Of a stretch of 20,943 nt of DNA, positions 1 through 6,713 are shown piece by piece (the first letter of the stretch is position 1; each line of letters opens with the position of its first letter). The notes under the pieces are model-generated. The model saw only the letters and a list, made by a program, of their open reading frames with translations. It made no database searches and had not been told where the DNA came from. The stretch is from Thermoactinomycetaceae bacterium (GTDB lineage Bacteria; Bacillota; Bacilli; Thermoactinomycetales; Thermoactinomycetaceae): the NCBI GenBank assembly GCA_025449475.1, contig JANWJM010000147.1, positions 1 through 20,943 of the forward strand. The letters are read 5' to 3'. The position numbers were made by a program, and so were the translations under genes.

Positions 1-595
1 AAAGACTATCATACAATGGCCGCAAATATGGATCCACTTTTTCCTGTAAATCACCCGGTAAAAATCCCAAATTCTCCCCAGCTTCCACTGCGGGACGCGT
101 AAGTACAATTCGTTTCACTTGCTGTTGTTTTAACGCCGTTACTGCTAAAACGACAGCTAAAAAGGTTTTTCCAGTACCAGCTGGACCAATGCCAAAAACA
201 ATGTCTGATTTTTTGATCGCAGAAACGTAATGCCTTTGTCCCAATGTTTTTACTCTCACAGTTTGTCCTTTGTATGTGATCCCAATCTGTTCTTGATATA
301 ATTCTAATAGTTCATCAGCGATCCCTTGCTTTGCCAAACGTTGCGCATAGATAATATCCCGCTCAGTGAGAATAACACCTTGCCGGATACAAGATAGAAG
401 TACGCGAAATAACGATTTACATTCTTCTACATCCTGCTTTGTACCAGAGATCACAATCTCTTCACCGCGCGAAACAATCTTCGCTGTCGTATGTTCTTCA
501 ATCAATTTCAAAAAGCTATCATGAGGTCCAAATAGGCTCATTGCTTCAGAAGTATCACGCAGCGGAATATGAATCTTTTGTTCACTTAATGACAA
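1..595 (-). CDS. phoH: PhoH family ATPase, C-terminal part cut by window edge
   Basis: The open frame runs off the left edge; 198 N-terminal residues are visible. PhoH proteins are cytoplasmic P-loop ATPases with a RecD-like nucleotide-binding fold, linked in many bacteria to RNA metabolism and phosphate starvation; the precise function in Firmicutes is unsettled. A Walker A motif GPAGTGKT lies at residues 137-144, followed by the family hallmark LTRPAVEAGENLGFLPGD at about 165-182. An RNA-binding KH-like N-terminal region is expected before it. The start is a TTG at 595 behind an AAGGAGA Shine-Dalgarno; the nearby ATG at 607 is out of frame and soon stops. It sits 4 bases after yqfD, so it is the last visible gene of a yqfC-yqfD-phoH operon, the B. 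subtilis order. Walker B and the C-terminus are outside the window. Confidence 0.95.
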   Translation of the reverse strand, partial: MSLSEQKIHIPLRDTSEAMSLFGPHDSFLKLIEEHTTAKIVSRGEEIVISGTKQDVEECKSLFRVLLSCIRQGVILTERDIIYAQRLAKQGIADELLELYQEQIGITYKGQTVRVKTLGQRHYVSAIKKSDIVFGIGPAGTGKTFLAVVLAVTALKQQQVKRIVLTRPAVEAGENLGFLPGDLQEKVDPYLRPLYDSL

Positions 596-599
596 CGGA

Positions 600-1814
600 T
601 CATTCTCCTTGTATAATTGGCTTTGGAACCGCAATATTTTCAATTGCATCAAAGTGTATCTTCAAATAAACTTTACCATTCTCTGAGCGTTGGTGCAAAA
701 CTTTTTGAACCAAAATCTTGCCATCTTCTCCCAGCGTTTGTTTTAACTCTTCTGCAGCTTTTCGTTTTCCAATCGATCTTGCTTCAGCTTCGCTCAATTT
801 GTACTTTGTCTCTTTCATTTGTAGATATTCTCTTTCAATCCATCCAAAGGGAAGTTTCCATTTTCCCAAGTAGATGGGTCTTTCTTTTTCCAATATTTCA
901 TAATTTTTAAATCCAGGCTTAAAGAAAGGTCTCATAACAGTCCATGAACGAAAATATAAAAGAATCACCTTTTCCGATGTACCTGTAAAAACCTTACGGG
1001 TCTGCGAAGTTGGGATTTCTACGTCTGCTTCATACCATACTTCACCAAACACTTTTCCTTTGGCACCTATTATATTTCCCGATGTTTCATTTTCCAAATC
1101 TCCATATATCCCTGATACTAACAATTCTCCTTTTTCAACAATATCATGGACACCTACTAAAGGATTTCCTTTTTCTACTTTCATATCTGTGATCATTGCT
1201 GCTTTTTTTGCGACTAAATGAACCGGTCCGTGAGCAGGAAGATCATCTTGGGATTTTTCTACTTGTTTTTTCTCTACAATCGTGATTAATGCCCTCGTTC
1301 CTTCGATTTGAATTCCGATCCAAACCGATTCAGGAATTCGAGAAAGCAAGCGATGTCTTATTTGTTCTTGATCTTTCAGACGATACTTAAGCTGACCAAC
1401 ATATACTCCTTCTTGCTTCAACAGGGAACGAACCAGTTCCTCCGATATATGTTCTGTTCCTTTAATATCGATGCGCCAAATAAACGAACTAAAAACAAAT
1501 AACAAACAAACAAAAAGAAGAATCCCCAAGTAGAAGAACTTCCTTGTTTTCATATGATATAGCCAAAAAGGGAAGCCGCTTTTCTCTACAATCTTCATTC
1601 GCAAGTGGTATTTTTTGAGAATCTTGATTGCACGGTAAAAATCAGAAAGAAAAAGGGTAAACTCCATTTGATCCGATGAAACCCACGATATATTTTCGAG
1701 CTGCAGATGGGCTTGTACTGCTTGATTCAAAAATGAAGTAATGGCGCGATGTGACCCTTGACAAGAGAGCGTCACTTTCCCCCGTGATAAGCGAAGCCGT
1801 TTGATTTTGGCCAA
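600..1814 (-). CDS. yqfD: Sporulation protein YqfD
   Basis: 404 residues, the usual size for the YqfD family, whose members are made in sporulating cells (in B. subtilis under SigE in the mother cell); the biochemical role is not known. One transmembrane segment is visible at about residues 93-113, after a soluble N-terminal region of about 90 residues. Right after the membrane segment comes RIDIKGTEHISEELVRSLL, which resembles the POTRA/FtsQ-type fold beginning (IDIxG), so the large C-terminal part is probably extracytoplasmic. The C-terminal PIIQG matches the family ending. The start is TTG at 1814 with an AAAGGGGG Shine-Dalgarno; no better in-frame start is visible nearby. It lies 6 bases after yqfC and 4 bases before phoH, so translation is probably coupled. 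Family assignment is firm, function inferred from orthologues. Confidence 0.93.
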   Translation of the reverse strand: MAKIKRLRLSRGKVTLSCQGSHRAITSFLNQAVQAHLQLENISWVSSDQMEFTLFLSDFYRAIKILKKYHLRMKIVEKSGFPFWLYHMKTRKFFYLGILLFVCLLFVFSSFIWRIDIKGTEHISEELVRSLLKQEGVYVGQLKYRLKDQEQIRHRLLSRIPESVWIGIQIEGTRALITIVEKKQVEKSQDDLPAHGPVHLVAKKAAMITDMKVEKGNPLVGVHDIVEKGELLVSGIYGDLENETSGNIIGAKGKVFGEVWYEADVEIPTSQTRKVFTGTSEKVILLYFRSWTVMRPFFKPGFKNYEILEKERPIYLGKWKLPFGWIEREYLQMKETKYKLSEAEARSIGKRKAAEELKQTLGEDGKILVQKVLHQRSENGKVYLKIHFDAIENIAVPKPIIQGE

Positions 1815-1820
1815 AGCCTT

Positions 1821-2096
1821 TTACCCCCTTTGTGGGATATAACGAATTTGGTCAATTTTTCCCGTAATCAACACAATATAGGCATTGATTGACTTTATGT
1901 GTAGTTGACTTCCTGAAATCGAGAGCACTTGATTCTTAACGAGTACTTTTAGTTCATTGGCGTTGAAAGATTGAATTCCTTGATGGTTTTCGATCTGAAG
2001 GTGACTGTTGTTTATCCATTCAATCCGCGTTTCCGCAGATGTCACGTCAGAAGGTAAGTCAAATAATTGAATCAATCGATTTTTCCATCTACCCAT
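1821..2096 (-). CDS. yqfC: Sporulation protein YqfC
   Basis: 91 residues beginning MGRWKNRLIQLFDLPSDV, typical of the short YqfC family found next to YqfD in endospore formers. No membrane segment or catalytic motif is visible; the remainder alternates short beta-like stretches. The ATG at 2096 is chosen because GGAGGG lies 7 bases upstream; a further in-frame ATG at 2138 would add 14 residues but has no ribosome binding site. The gene opens the yqfC-yqfD-phoH unit, lying downstream of a hairpin terminator and a SigE-like promoter. In B. subtilis the pair is reported as SigE-dependent; the molecular role is unknown. Confidence 0.92.
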   Translation of the reverse strand: MGRWKNRLIQLFDLPSDVTSAETRIEWINNSHLQIENHQGIQSFNANELKVLVKNQVLSISGSQLHIKSINAYIVLITGKIDQIRYIPQRG

Positions 2097-2120
2097 GTTT
2101 CGCCCTCCAATTTCTCTTAC

Positions 2121-2150
2121 ACTTTTATGCAGGTTCATCAGAGTTTATGA
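2121..2150 (-). promoter_or_regulatory. Putative SigE-type promoter for yqfCD-phoH
   Basis: On the minus strand TCATAAAC (2143-2150) and CATAAAAGT (2121-2129) resemble the SigE -35 (ATA core) and -10 (CATACAnT) elements. Between the ATA core and CATA there are 16 bases, the SigE arrangement. The site lies immediately downstream of a terminator and about 25-55 bases before the yqfC start, where a promoter is needed. The -10 match is imperfect. Inference only. Confidence 0.45.
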
Positions 2151-2183
2151 AAAAAGAAAAACCCATAGTCTATACTATGGGTT
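2150..2183 (-). terminator. Rho-independent terminator after the GDPD gene
   Basis: A perfect 9-base inverted repeat (aacccatag at 2160-2168, ctatgggtt at 2175-2183) with a 6-base loop is followed on the minus strand by a T-rich tract (TTTTCTTTTTT, 2150-2160). It lies 21 bases past the glycerophosphodiesterase stop codon and closes the nfeD-floA operon before yqfC. Confidence 0.88.
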
Positions 2184-2204
2184 GAGTTGGAGGTGATGAA
2201 GTTC

Positions 2205-2939
2205 TTACTTGTCAAGAATTTGATGGAAACGATCGGGGTAATCGGTAATTATGCCATGAACTCCTAATTCTAGGAGTTGTTTCATATCTGCGATATGATT
2301 GACTGTATAGGGTCGAACACGAATGTGATGTTGATGACAAATTTCTATCCAATCGTGGTTGATCGTTGTGTAGTGGGGGTGAATTGCATCGGCTCCCATC
2401 TCTAACAAATCCTCCCAAGGCTTTTCTGGAAGACCCTTCTCATCATATAAAACAGCGATGGAGGCCTTTGGATTTAATTGTTTAATCCGCTTCAATGTTT
2501 GATGGTGAAAAGATGAATAAATCACGCGATGATTGAAACCAAAACGTGTCGCTTGCTGAACGACAAGAGCCTCCATTCCACGGTCACCCATCTGATCTAT
2601 CTTTAATTCCACATTTAATTGGATATGGGGAGCTTTTTGGAAATAGGCTAATACTTCTGCAAAAGTTGGGATCTTTTCTTCTGAAAGAGGATCATATGGA
2701 TTTCTGATCGTCAATTCCTTGATTTGGGCTACGGTTAATTCTCCCACCCGCCCTGAACCCGTCGTTGTCCGATCAACCGTCTCATCGTGAATCACGACTA
2801 AATCCCGATCCGCCGTCATCCGAACATCCAATTCGATCATATCAACCCTCGCTTGAATCGCTTTGACAAATGACAGCATGGTATTTTCGGGAGCGACACT
2901 CGAAAATCCACGATGAGCCACTACTTCTACTCTTTTCAT
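2205..2939 (-). CDS. Glycerophosphodiester phosphodiesterase, cytosolic GlpQ/UgpQ type
   Basis: 244 residues. Enzymes of this family hydrolyse glycerophosphodiesters (deacylated phospholipids) to glycerol-3-phosphate and an alcohol, using a TIM-barrel with a bound metal. Visible are AHRGFSSVAPENT near the N-terminus (His9, Arg10), MIELDVRMTADRDLVVIHD with Glu36, Asp38 and catalytic-type His51, and a C-terminal GVHGIITDYPDR. No signal peptide or membrane segment is seen, so it should act in the cytoplasm. The ATG at 2939 is preferred because CAGGAGAG lies 7 bases upstream; longer in-frame starts at 2978 (ATG) and 2996 (TTG) lack a ribosome binding site, and the latter overlaps the preceding small gene. 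It is the last gene of the nfeD-floA unit, hinting at membrane lipid turnover; that link is inference. Confidence 0.94.
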   Translation of the reverse strand: MKRVEVVAHRGFSSVAPENTMLSFVKAIQARVDMIELDVRMTADRDLVVIHDETVDRTTTGSGRVGELTVAQIKELTIRNPYDPLSEEKIPTFAEVLAYFQKAPHIQLNVELKIDQMGDRGMEALVVQQATRFGFNHRVIYSSFHHQTLKRIKQLNPKASIAVLYDEKGLPEKPWEDLLEMGADAIHPHYTTINHDWIEICHQHHIRVRPYTVNHIADMKQLLELGVHGIITDYPDRFHQILDK

Positions 2940-2983
2940 ATCGATACTCTCCTGTGGAGGGAACGGTGGTTCTGACATTTTTA

Positions 2984-3163
2984 TTAACGATACCAAGTTG
3001 TAGCTCTATTGATTGCACGAGGTCGATCTAAAATTACTTTCATGATCATGCCCTGACGAAGATCCCAGTTTCTCATTCTTTTAGTGTTCTCTTTTTTGTG
3101 AGACAAGTTTTTTTCAGTAGATAAACGGATACGCTCACCACTTTTCAATGGATGGGTACTCAT
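2984..3163 (-). CDS. Small basic protein of unknown function (59 aa)
   Basis: Not recognised with certainty. The protein is hydrophilic and strongly basic, without membrane segments, and ends in TTWYR. The ATG at 3163 is supported by AAAGAGGTGG 5 bases upstream; the longer TTG start at 3181 would place the start before that site. It lies 30 bases after floA and 45 bases before the phosphodiesterase gene, in the same direction, so it looks co-transcribed. In B. subtilis a small gene, yqfB, occupies the position after yqfA (floA); whether this is its orthologue cannot be told from position alone. Confidence 0.7.
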   Translation of the reverse strand: MSTHPLKSGERIRLSTEKNLSHKKENTKRMRNWDLRQGMIMKVILDRPRAINRATTWYR

Positions 3164-3193
3164 GTAAACCACCTCTTTCAAAAGAATCGTCCA

Positions 3194-4174
3194 TCAATCT
3201 TCATCTTCGCCAATCTCACCAATGTTGCGACGCATCTTAGTATCAGCATCGATATTTTGCAGTCGATAATAATCCAGTGCTCCCATGTTTCCATCGCGCA
3301 AAGCCTTCGCCAGTGCCATGGGAACCTCAGCTTCGGCTTCAACCACTTTGGCCCGCATCTCGGCGACCTTAGCCACCATTTCTTGCTCTAATGCTACCGC
3401 CATTGCCCGTCTTTCTTCTGCTTTCGCTTGTGCAATCCGTTTATCTGCTTCCGCTTGATCAGCCTGTAGAACGGCTCCGATATTCTTTCCGATGTTAATG
3501 TCCGCAATATCGATCGACAAAATTTCAAATGCTGTGCCGGCATCAAGCCCTTTTTCAAGTACCGTTTTGGAAATACTATCGGGATTCTCTAACACGAGTT
3601 TATGACTCTCCGCGGATCCATTGGTGGTAACGATCCCTTCACCCACACGCGCAATAATGGTCTCCTCACCTGCACCCCCTACTAAGCGATCAATATTCGC
3701 CCGAACTGTGACACGTGCAATCACTTTTACCTCAATGCCGTCCTTCGCCACCGCCGTTACCTCTGGCGTACTAATCACTTTTGGATTGACACTCATTTGT
3801 ACGGCCTCTAACACATCCCGACCTGCTAAATCGATGGCGGCAGCTCGTTCAAAACTCAGATTAATATCCGCTCGTTGTGCTGCAATCAAGGCATCAATCA
3901 CGCGATCGACATTTCCACCAGCTAAATAATGCGTTTCAAGTTGGCTAATTACGACTCCAAGCCCGGCTTTTTTTGCTTTAATTAGTGGATTCACAATTAA
4001 AGGCGGATGAATCCGACGCAAACGCATCCCAATCAAAGTAGTCAAACCCACATAAACACCTGAAGCCATGGCGCTAATCCAGAGCATCACGGGCACAAAA
4101 GATAACAAAATGGATAACCCGATCACAATGAGCACAATAAAAAAGAAGGACCCAAAGATAGCTTCCATTTCCAT
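3194..4174 (-). CDS. floA: Flotillin-like protein FloA
   Basis: 326 residues from the chosen start, matching the B. subtilis FloA (YqfA) length. FloA scaffolds functional membrane microdomains and affects membrane fluidity, secretion and sporulation signalling. An N-terminal hydrophobic hairpin spans about residues 6-38 and contains the family segment FVPVMLWISA. It is followed by GMRLRRIHPP and NPLIKAKKAGL, then a PHB/SPFH-like region with RANIDRLVGGAGEETIIARVGEGIV. A charged coiled-coil (QAEADKRIAQAKAEERRAMA onward) leads to an acidic tail. The ATG at 4174 has GGTG 6 bases upstream; GTG codons at 4183 and 4186 are possible alternatives. It is 19 bases downstream of nfeD, the usual flotillin partner. 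Confidence 0.95.
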   Translation of the reverse strand: MEMEAIFGSFFFIVLIVIGLSILLSFVPVMLWISAMASGVYVGLTTLIGMRLRRIHPPLIVNPLIKAKKAGLGVVISQLETHYLAGGNVDRVIDALIAAQRADINLSFERAAAIDLAGRDVLEAVQMSVNPKVISTPEVTAVAKDGIEVKVIARVTVRANIDRLVGGAGEETIIARVGEGIVTTNGSAESHKLVLENPDSISKTVLEKGLDAGTAFEILSIDIADINIGKNIGAVLQADQAEADKRIAQAKAEERRAMAVALEQEMVAKVAEMRAKVVEAEAEVPMALAKALRDGNMGALDYYRLQNIDADTKMRRNIGEIGEDED

Positions 4175-4193
4175 ATTGTTCACCACTTTTCAC

Positions 4194-4874
4194 TCAATTT
4201 TTATTTTCATCCTCTACTTGACGTACGACCACTCGCGAACCTTCTACTTGGATTACAATCACTTTGACATTACTGGGAATCATTTCCCCTTCGCTGACAA
4301 CATCCTCCCTACGCTCTCCAAATTGTACAATTCCAGCAGGACGCAAGGGAGTGACCGTTACTCCAATCTGTCCCAGTAATTCTTTTCGGCTTTCGGATGA
4401 TCGATAGCCTTCTTCGTTTTTTTGCTCAGAAACGAGGACAAATCGATTCCACATTAATTTCATCCCAAAGAATTTTACCAATACCCATAAGACAAAGATG
4501 GTTATAAATATTCCGATGGAAAGTGAAATCATACCAACAGCAATACTGGATGCGGCTGAAACAACTGAATAAAATAACAAAATAATACCACTAATTCCAA
4601 AAATCCCTGCTCCTGAAATTACCATCTCCAATACTAACAATAGTACAGCAACTAAGAATAACAACGGCGAAATCCAGCTTCCGTACCCTGCTGCTAACTG
4701 ACCATAAAAATAGAGAGCAAACGAAAAAAAACCCATGACACCTGGTGCTCCCAATCCAGGATGTAACAACTCAATCGCAAGACCGACCAAACCAATGACT
4801 AATAAGAGTGTGACAACAGATGGGTGAGTCAATAATTGAATCCATTGATTGGCTGTCAATAGAACATCCTGCAT
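4194..4874 (-). CDS. nfeD: NfeD family membrane protein, short form without protease domain
   Basis: 226 residues. Five hydrophobic segments are visible at about 19-37, 44-63, 68-87, 90-109 and 113-136, followed by a soluble OB-fold NfeD domain (about 164-220, starting LLGQIGVTVTPLRPAG). NfeD proteins pair with flotillins and act at the membrane. The B. subtilis FloA partner YqeZ is about 437 residues with a ClpP/SppA-like serine protease domain ahead of the membrane part; here the protein begins where that domain would end, and the 228 bases upstream encode no remnant. The ATG at 4874 lies about 10 bases after AGGGGGTGA; no other in-frame start fits. First gene of its operon, downstream of an extended -10 promoter. 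Confidence 0.93.
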   Translation of the reverse strand: MQDVLLTANQWIQLLTHPSVVTLLLVIGLVGLAIELLHPGLGAPGVMGFFSFALYFYGQLAAGYGSWISPLLFLVAVLLLVLEMVISGAGIFGISGIILLFYSVVSAASSIAVGMISLSIGIFITIFVLWVLVKFFGMKLMWNRFVLVSEQKNEEGYRSSESRKELLGQIGVTVTPLRPAGIVQFGERREDVVSEGEMIPSNVKVIVIQVEGSRVVVRQVEDENKN

Positions 4875-4898
4875 GAAATCAAATCACCCCCTTCATGT

Positions 4899-4907
4899 AT
4901 TATAACA
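4899..4907 (-). promoter_or_regulatory. Extended -10 SigA-type promoter for nfeD-floA
   Basis: The minus strand reads TGTTATAAT, a TG-extended consensus -10, 25 bases before the nfeD start codon. No good -35 is seen at 17 bases, but a very AT-rich stretch (TTATTAATAATAATATAA) lies upstream. The TGAAAC-CGTA pattern of a SigW promoter, which drives the B. subtilis counterpart, was looked for and not found. Confidence 0.6.
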
Positions 4908-5011
4908 GAGTTATTTTGGATTTATATTATTATTAATAATCTTTTAATCTGAGAATAGATAATTATCACCTACTTCAGGCATTTAACCAATCTATGTTCC
5001 GATCTCTTGCC

Positions 5012-5062
5012 AAAAGAAAAATTGGACAGGAAGGAGTATAACAAACCCGCATCCTTGTCCAA
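5012..5062 (-). terminator. Rho-independent terminator after rpsU-yqeY
   Basis: The arms ttggaca (5022-5028) and tgtccaa (5056-5062) pair perfectly, with added pairing of the flanking agga and tcct elements; on the minus strand the hairpin is followed by TTTTTCTTTT (5012-5021). It lies about 40 bases past the yqeY stop. The rest of the 4875-5103 interval holds the nfeD promoter and AT-rich sequence and no gene. Confidence 0.85.
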
Positions 5063-5103
5063 CGCGCTTTGATTCTCTACTCATGTGAATGGATTGATCA
5101 AAA

Positions 5104-5547
5104 CTAAGACAATAACTTTTGCACCATCTGATTCACGACTTTGCCATCTGCCTTCCCTTTTACCTTTGGTATGACAGCTTTCATCACTTTTCCTATTTCC
5201 TTCTTGGAAGTCACTCCAAGTTGTTGAATAGTCTCTTGGATCAGATCTTGCAATTCCTCTTCAGTGAATTGTTTCGGTAAATAAGCTTCCAGCACTTCCA
5301 GTTCAGCTTTTTCTTTTTCAAGTAGATCTTGACGCCCTGCTTTTTCATATTCCTGAATCGCGTCTTTTCGCTGTTTAACTTCGCGCAGAATCACTTCTAA
5401 TACTTGATCATCACTCAATGGAGCTTTATTGTCAATCTCTACCCGCTTAATTGCTGCACGAACCATTCGAATTGTAGAGAGCTTCTCTTTCTCTTTATTC
5501 TTTAATGCAAGCTTCATATCTTGCTGCAGTTTTTCGGCTAAACTCAC
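5104..5547 (-). CDS. yqeY: GatB/YqeY domain protein
   Basis: 147 residues, the normal length. The protein is a stand-alone version of the helical tail domain of the GatB subunit of Asp-tRNA(Asn)/Glu-tRNA(Gln) amidotransferase, thought to contact tRNA; its own role is unproven. Visible family signs are LQQDMKLALKNKEKEKLSTIRM at the N-terminus, the acidic helix IQEYEKAGRQDLLEKEKAELEV, the loop YLPKQ and a lysine-rich end GKADGKVVNQMVQKLL. The start is GTG at 5547 with GAGGTG 8 bases upstream. It follows rpsU by 12 bases, the standard Bacillales pairing, and shares its promoter and terminator. Confidence 0.95.
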   Translation of the reverse strand: MSLAEKLQQDMKLALKNKEKEKLSTIRMVRAAIKRVEIDNKAPLSDDQVLEVILREVKQRKDAIQEYEKAGRQDLLEKEKAELEVLEAYLPKQFTEEELQDLIQETIQQLGVTSKKEIGKVMKAVIPKVKGKADGKVVNQMVQKLLS

Positions 5548-5559
5548 TCGGTTAGCACC

Positions 5560-5739
5560 TCACTTACGCTTCTTACCCTTTCGTGCTGCTTGGGCTTTTA
5601 ACTTTCTACGCACAGATGGTTTCTGATAACGTTCGCGTTTACGAACCTCTTGAAAAACACCGCTCGACATGCATTGCTTTTTAAACCGTCTTAAAGCGGT
5701 ATCCAACGATTCGTTTTTACGAACTTTGGTGACAATCAT
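5560..5739 (-). CDS. rpsU: 30S ribosomal protein S21 (bS21)
   Basis: 59 residues, very basic. S21 binds the small subunit near the 3' end of 16S rRNA and supports initiation. The sequence shows the family pattern VRKNESLDTALRRFKKQ, then EVRKRERYQKPSVRRK and a Lys/Arg-rich tail. The ATG at 5739 is preceded by a very strong GGAGGGAGGG; the open frame continues 31 codons upstream but that part is leader sequence, not conserved S21. Expressed from a near-consensus promoter about 140 bases upstream, and co-transcribed with yqeY. Confidence 0.97.
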   Translation of the reverse strand: MIVTKVRKNESLDTALRRFKKQCMSSGVFQEVRKRERYQKPSVRRKLKAQAARKGKKRK

Positions 5740-5878
5740 GTTTTTCCCTCCCTCCATAGGTACCCAGACCACATGAACAGATATATCGCAGAAAAGGTGG
5801 CCTTGAATCCCTGAAGAGAGATGAGCTTCCACACACCTGCATATACCCTCTGCTTTCGTCTTAACAAGTCATTCTTTT

Positions 5879-5908
5879 ATTATATTGCATCCAGCCCCCA
5901 AAAGTCAA
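5879..5908 (-). promoter_or_regulatory. SigA-type promoter for rpsU-yqeY
   Basis: TTGACT (5903-5908) and TATAAT (5879-5884) on the minus strand are separated by 18 bases. The -35 lies just past the stop codon of the HIT gene. Transcription would begin near 5872, leaving a leader of about 130 bases before the rpsU start. Confidence 0.78.
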
Positions 5909-5910
5909 AA

Positions 5911-6261
5911 TCAACCTGGAGGCCAGGTAAGATTTCTTCCACCCAGTAAATGAAAATGAATGTGGAAAACCGTTTGACCACCATCCTCACCTATATTATT
6001 CACAACACGAAATCCTTTTTCTTCCAAATTAAACTGCCTTGCGATTTTTTTCATGCTCAACAAGAGATGGGCTACCAACTTTTCATCTTCTGGTTGTAGT
6101 TCCAAAAGAGAGGAAATATGTTTTTTTGGAATGACTAATAGATGAATGGGAGCTTGTGGAGAAATATCCTCGAAAGCAAGCACATGTTCATCTTCGTATA
6201 CTTTTTTTGCATCCATTTTTCCTTGTGCAATTTGGCAAAATATACAATCTTTAGCAGTCAA
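5911..6261 (-). CDS. Histidine triad (HIT/HINT) nucleotide-binding protein
   Basis: 116 residues, a standard single-domain HINT-type length. HINT proteins are small cytosolic hydrolases of nucleoside phosphoramidates and aminoacyl-adenylates; the physiological substrate here is unknown. The catalytic triad motif is HIHFH (His100, 102, 104), preceded by GEDGGQTVF and followed by the PKCI/HINT ending LLGGRNLTWPPG. Near the start DCIFCQI carries the two cysteines common in this subgroup (a CxxC pair; the further His residues of the zinc site were not checked). The start is taken as TTG at 6261, because AAAGGAGTG lies about 6 bases upstream; the upstream ATG at 6282 is read through by that site and has none of its own. 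It is divergent from the unknown plus-strand gene at 6351 and precedes the rpsU promoter with no visible terminator. Confidence 0.93.
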   Translation of the reverse strand: MTAKDCIFCQIAQGKMDAKKVYEDEHVLAFEDISPQAPIHLLVIPKKHISSLLELQPEDEKLVAHLLLSMKKIARQFNLEEKGFRVVNNIGEDGGQTVFHIHFHLLGGRNLTWPPG

Positions 6262-6350
6262 CGATTTCACTCCTTTTGGCATTCAATTAACACCAATAAA
6301 AAGGGTTTGCATATACTATACCACGATTGACTGAAAAGGAGTGTCACACG

Positions 6351-6626
6351 ATGAAAAATGAAGCTCGATTGCAACGTTTGATTCGCAAAATTGTGAAAGA
6401 GGAAGTTGCCAAGATTCAAAAAGAACACTTTGCCCCCCCTCCCCCTGAAGAGTTAGACGATCCCAGATGGGGAGTATTTGATGAACCTCAGTTTGAATCC
6501 ATACACAAAAAAGAACCCAATCACGACAGTCCGAATAACCGCTCACGTGCCTTACCTGGCTGGTCTGAGCCTCATCCAGAAGAGTTCGGTTCCCCACCTT
6601 TTTTGTCAAGAAGAAGAAAAAAATAA
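6351..6626 (+). CDS. Uncharacterised 91-residue protein
   Basis: Not recognised. The first third is a basic amphipathic-looking helix (RLQRLIRKIVKEEVAKIQKE), followed by PPPPEELDDPRWG, an acidic, proline- and aromatic-bearing linker, and a basic end (SRRRKK). No membrane segment, signal peptide or cysteine is present, so a small cytoplasmic or spore-associated protein is possible. Start ATG at 6351 with AAAGGAG 9 bases upstream; an in-frame upstream ATG at 6327 precedes the ribosome binding site. A hairpin terminator follows its stop by 7 bases, so it appears to be a single-gene unit. Codon use and the clear signals support a real gene. Confidence 0.72.
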   Translation: MKNEARLQRLIRKIVKEEVAKIQKEHFAPPPPEELDDPRWGVFDEPQFESIHKKEPNHDSPNNRSRALPGWSEPHPEEFGSPPFLSRRRKK

Positions 6627-6633
6627 ATTTAAG

Positions 6634-6653
6634 AGCCCTACTATAGGGCTTTT
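6634..6653 (+). terminator. Hairpin terminator after the 91-residue gene
   Basis: agcccta (6634-6640) and tagggct (6644-6650) pair perfectly around a 3-base loop and run into a short T tract (tttt, then g). It is 7 bases past the stop codon. The T tract is short, so termination may be partial, allowing read-through into yqeW. Confidence 0.68.
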
Positions 6654-6713
6654 GTCATGCTCGTCTCTCACGCTTCATAGTATCTTATGAAGAGTGATTG
6701 GAGGAGCAATAAT

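Noticed and set aside
4875..5011. SigW-type promoter before nfeD
   Set aside because: Looked for because the B. subtilis yqeZ-floA unit is SigW-controlled; no TGAAAC with a correctly spaced CGTA was found.
5740..5832. N-terminal extension of rpsU to 90 residues
   Set aside because: The conserved S21 sequence starts at the ATG at 5739 behind a very strong ribosome binding site; the upstream part has no family resemblance.
6311..6320. Palindrome-like ATATACTATA as a shared divergent -10 for the HIT gene and the 91-residue gene
   Set aside because: TATACT and TATAGT can be read on either strand, but no -35 element at 16-18 bases was found for either, so no promoter is claimed.
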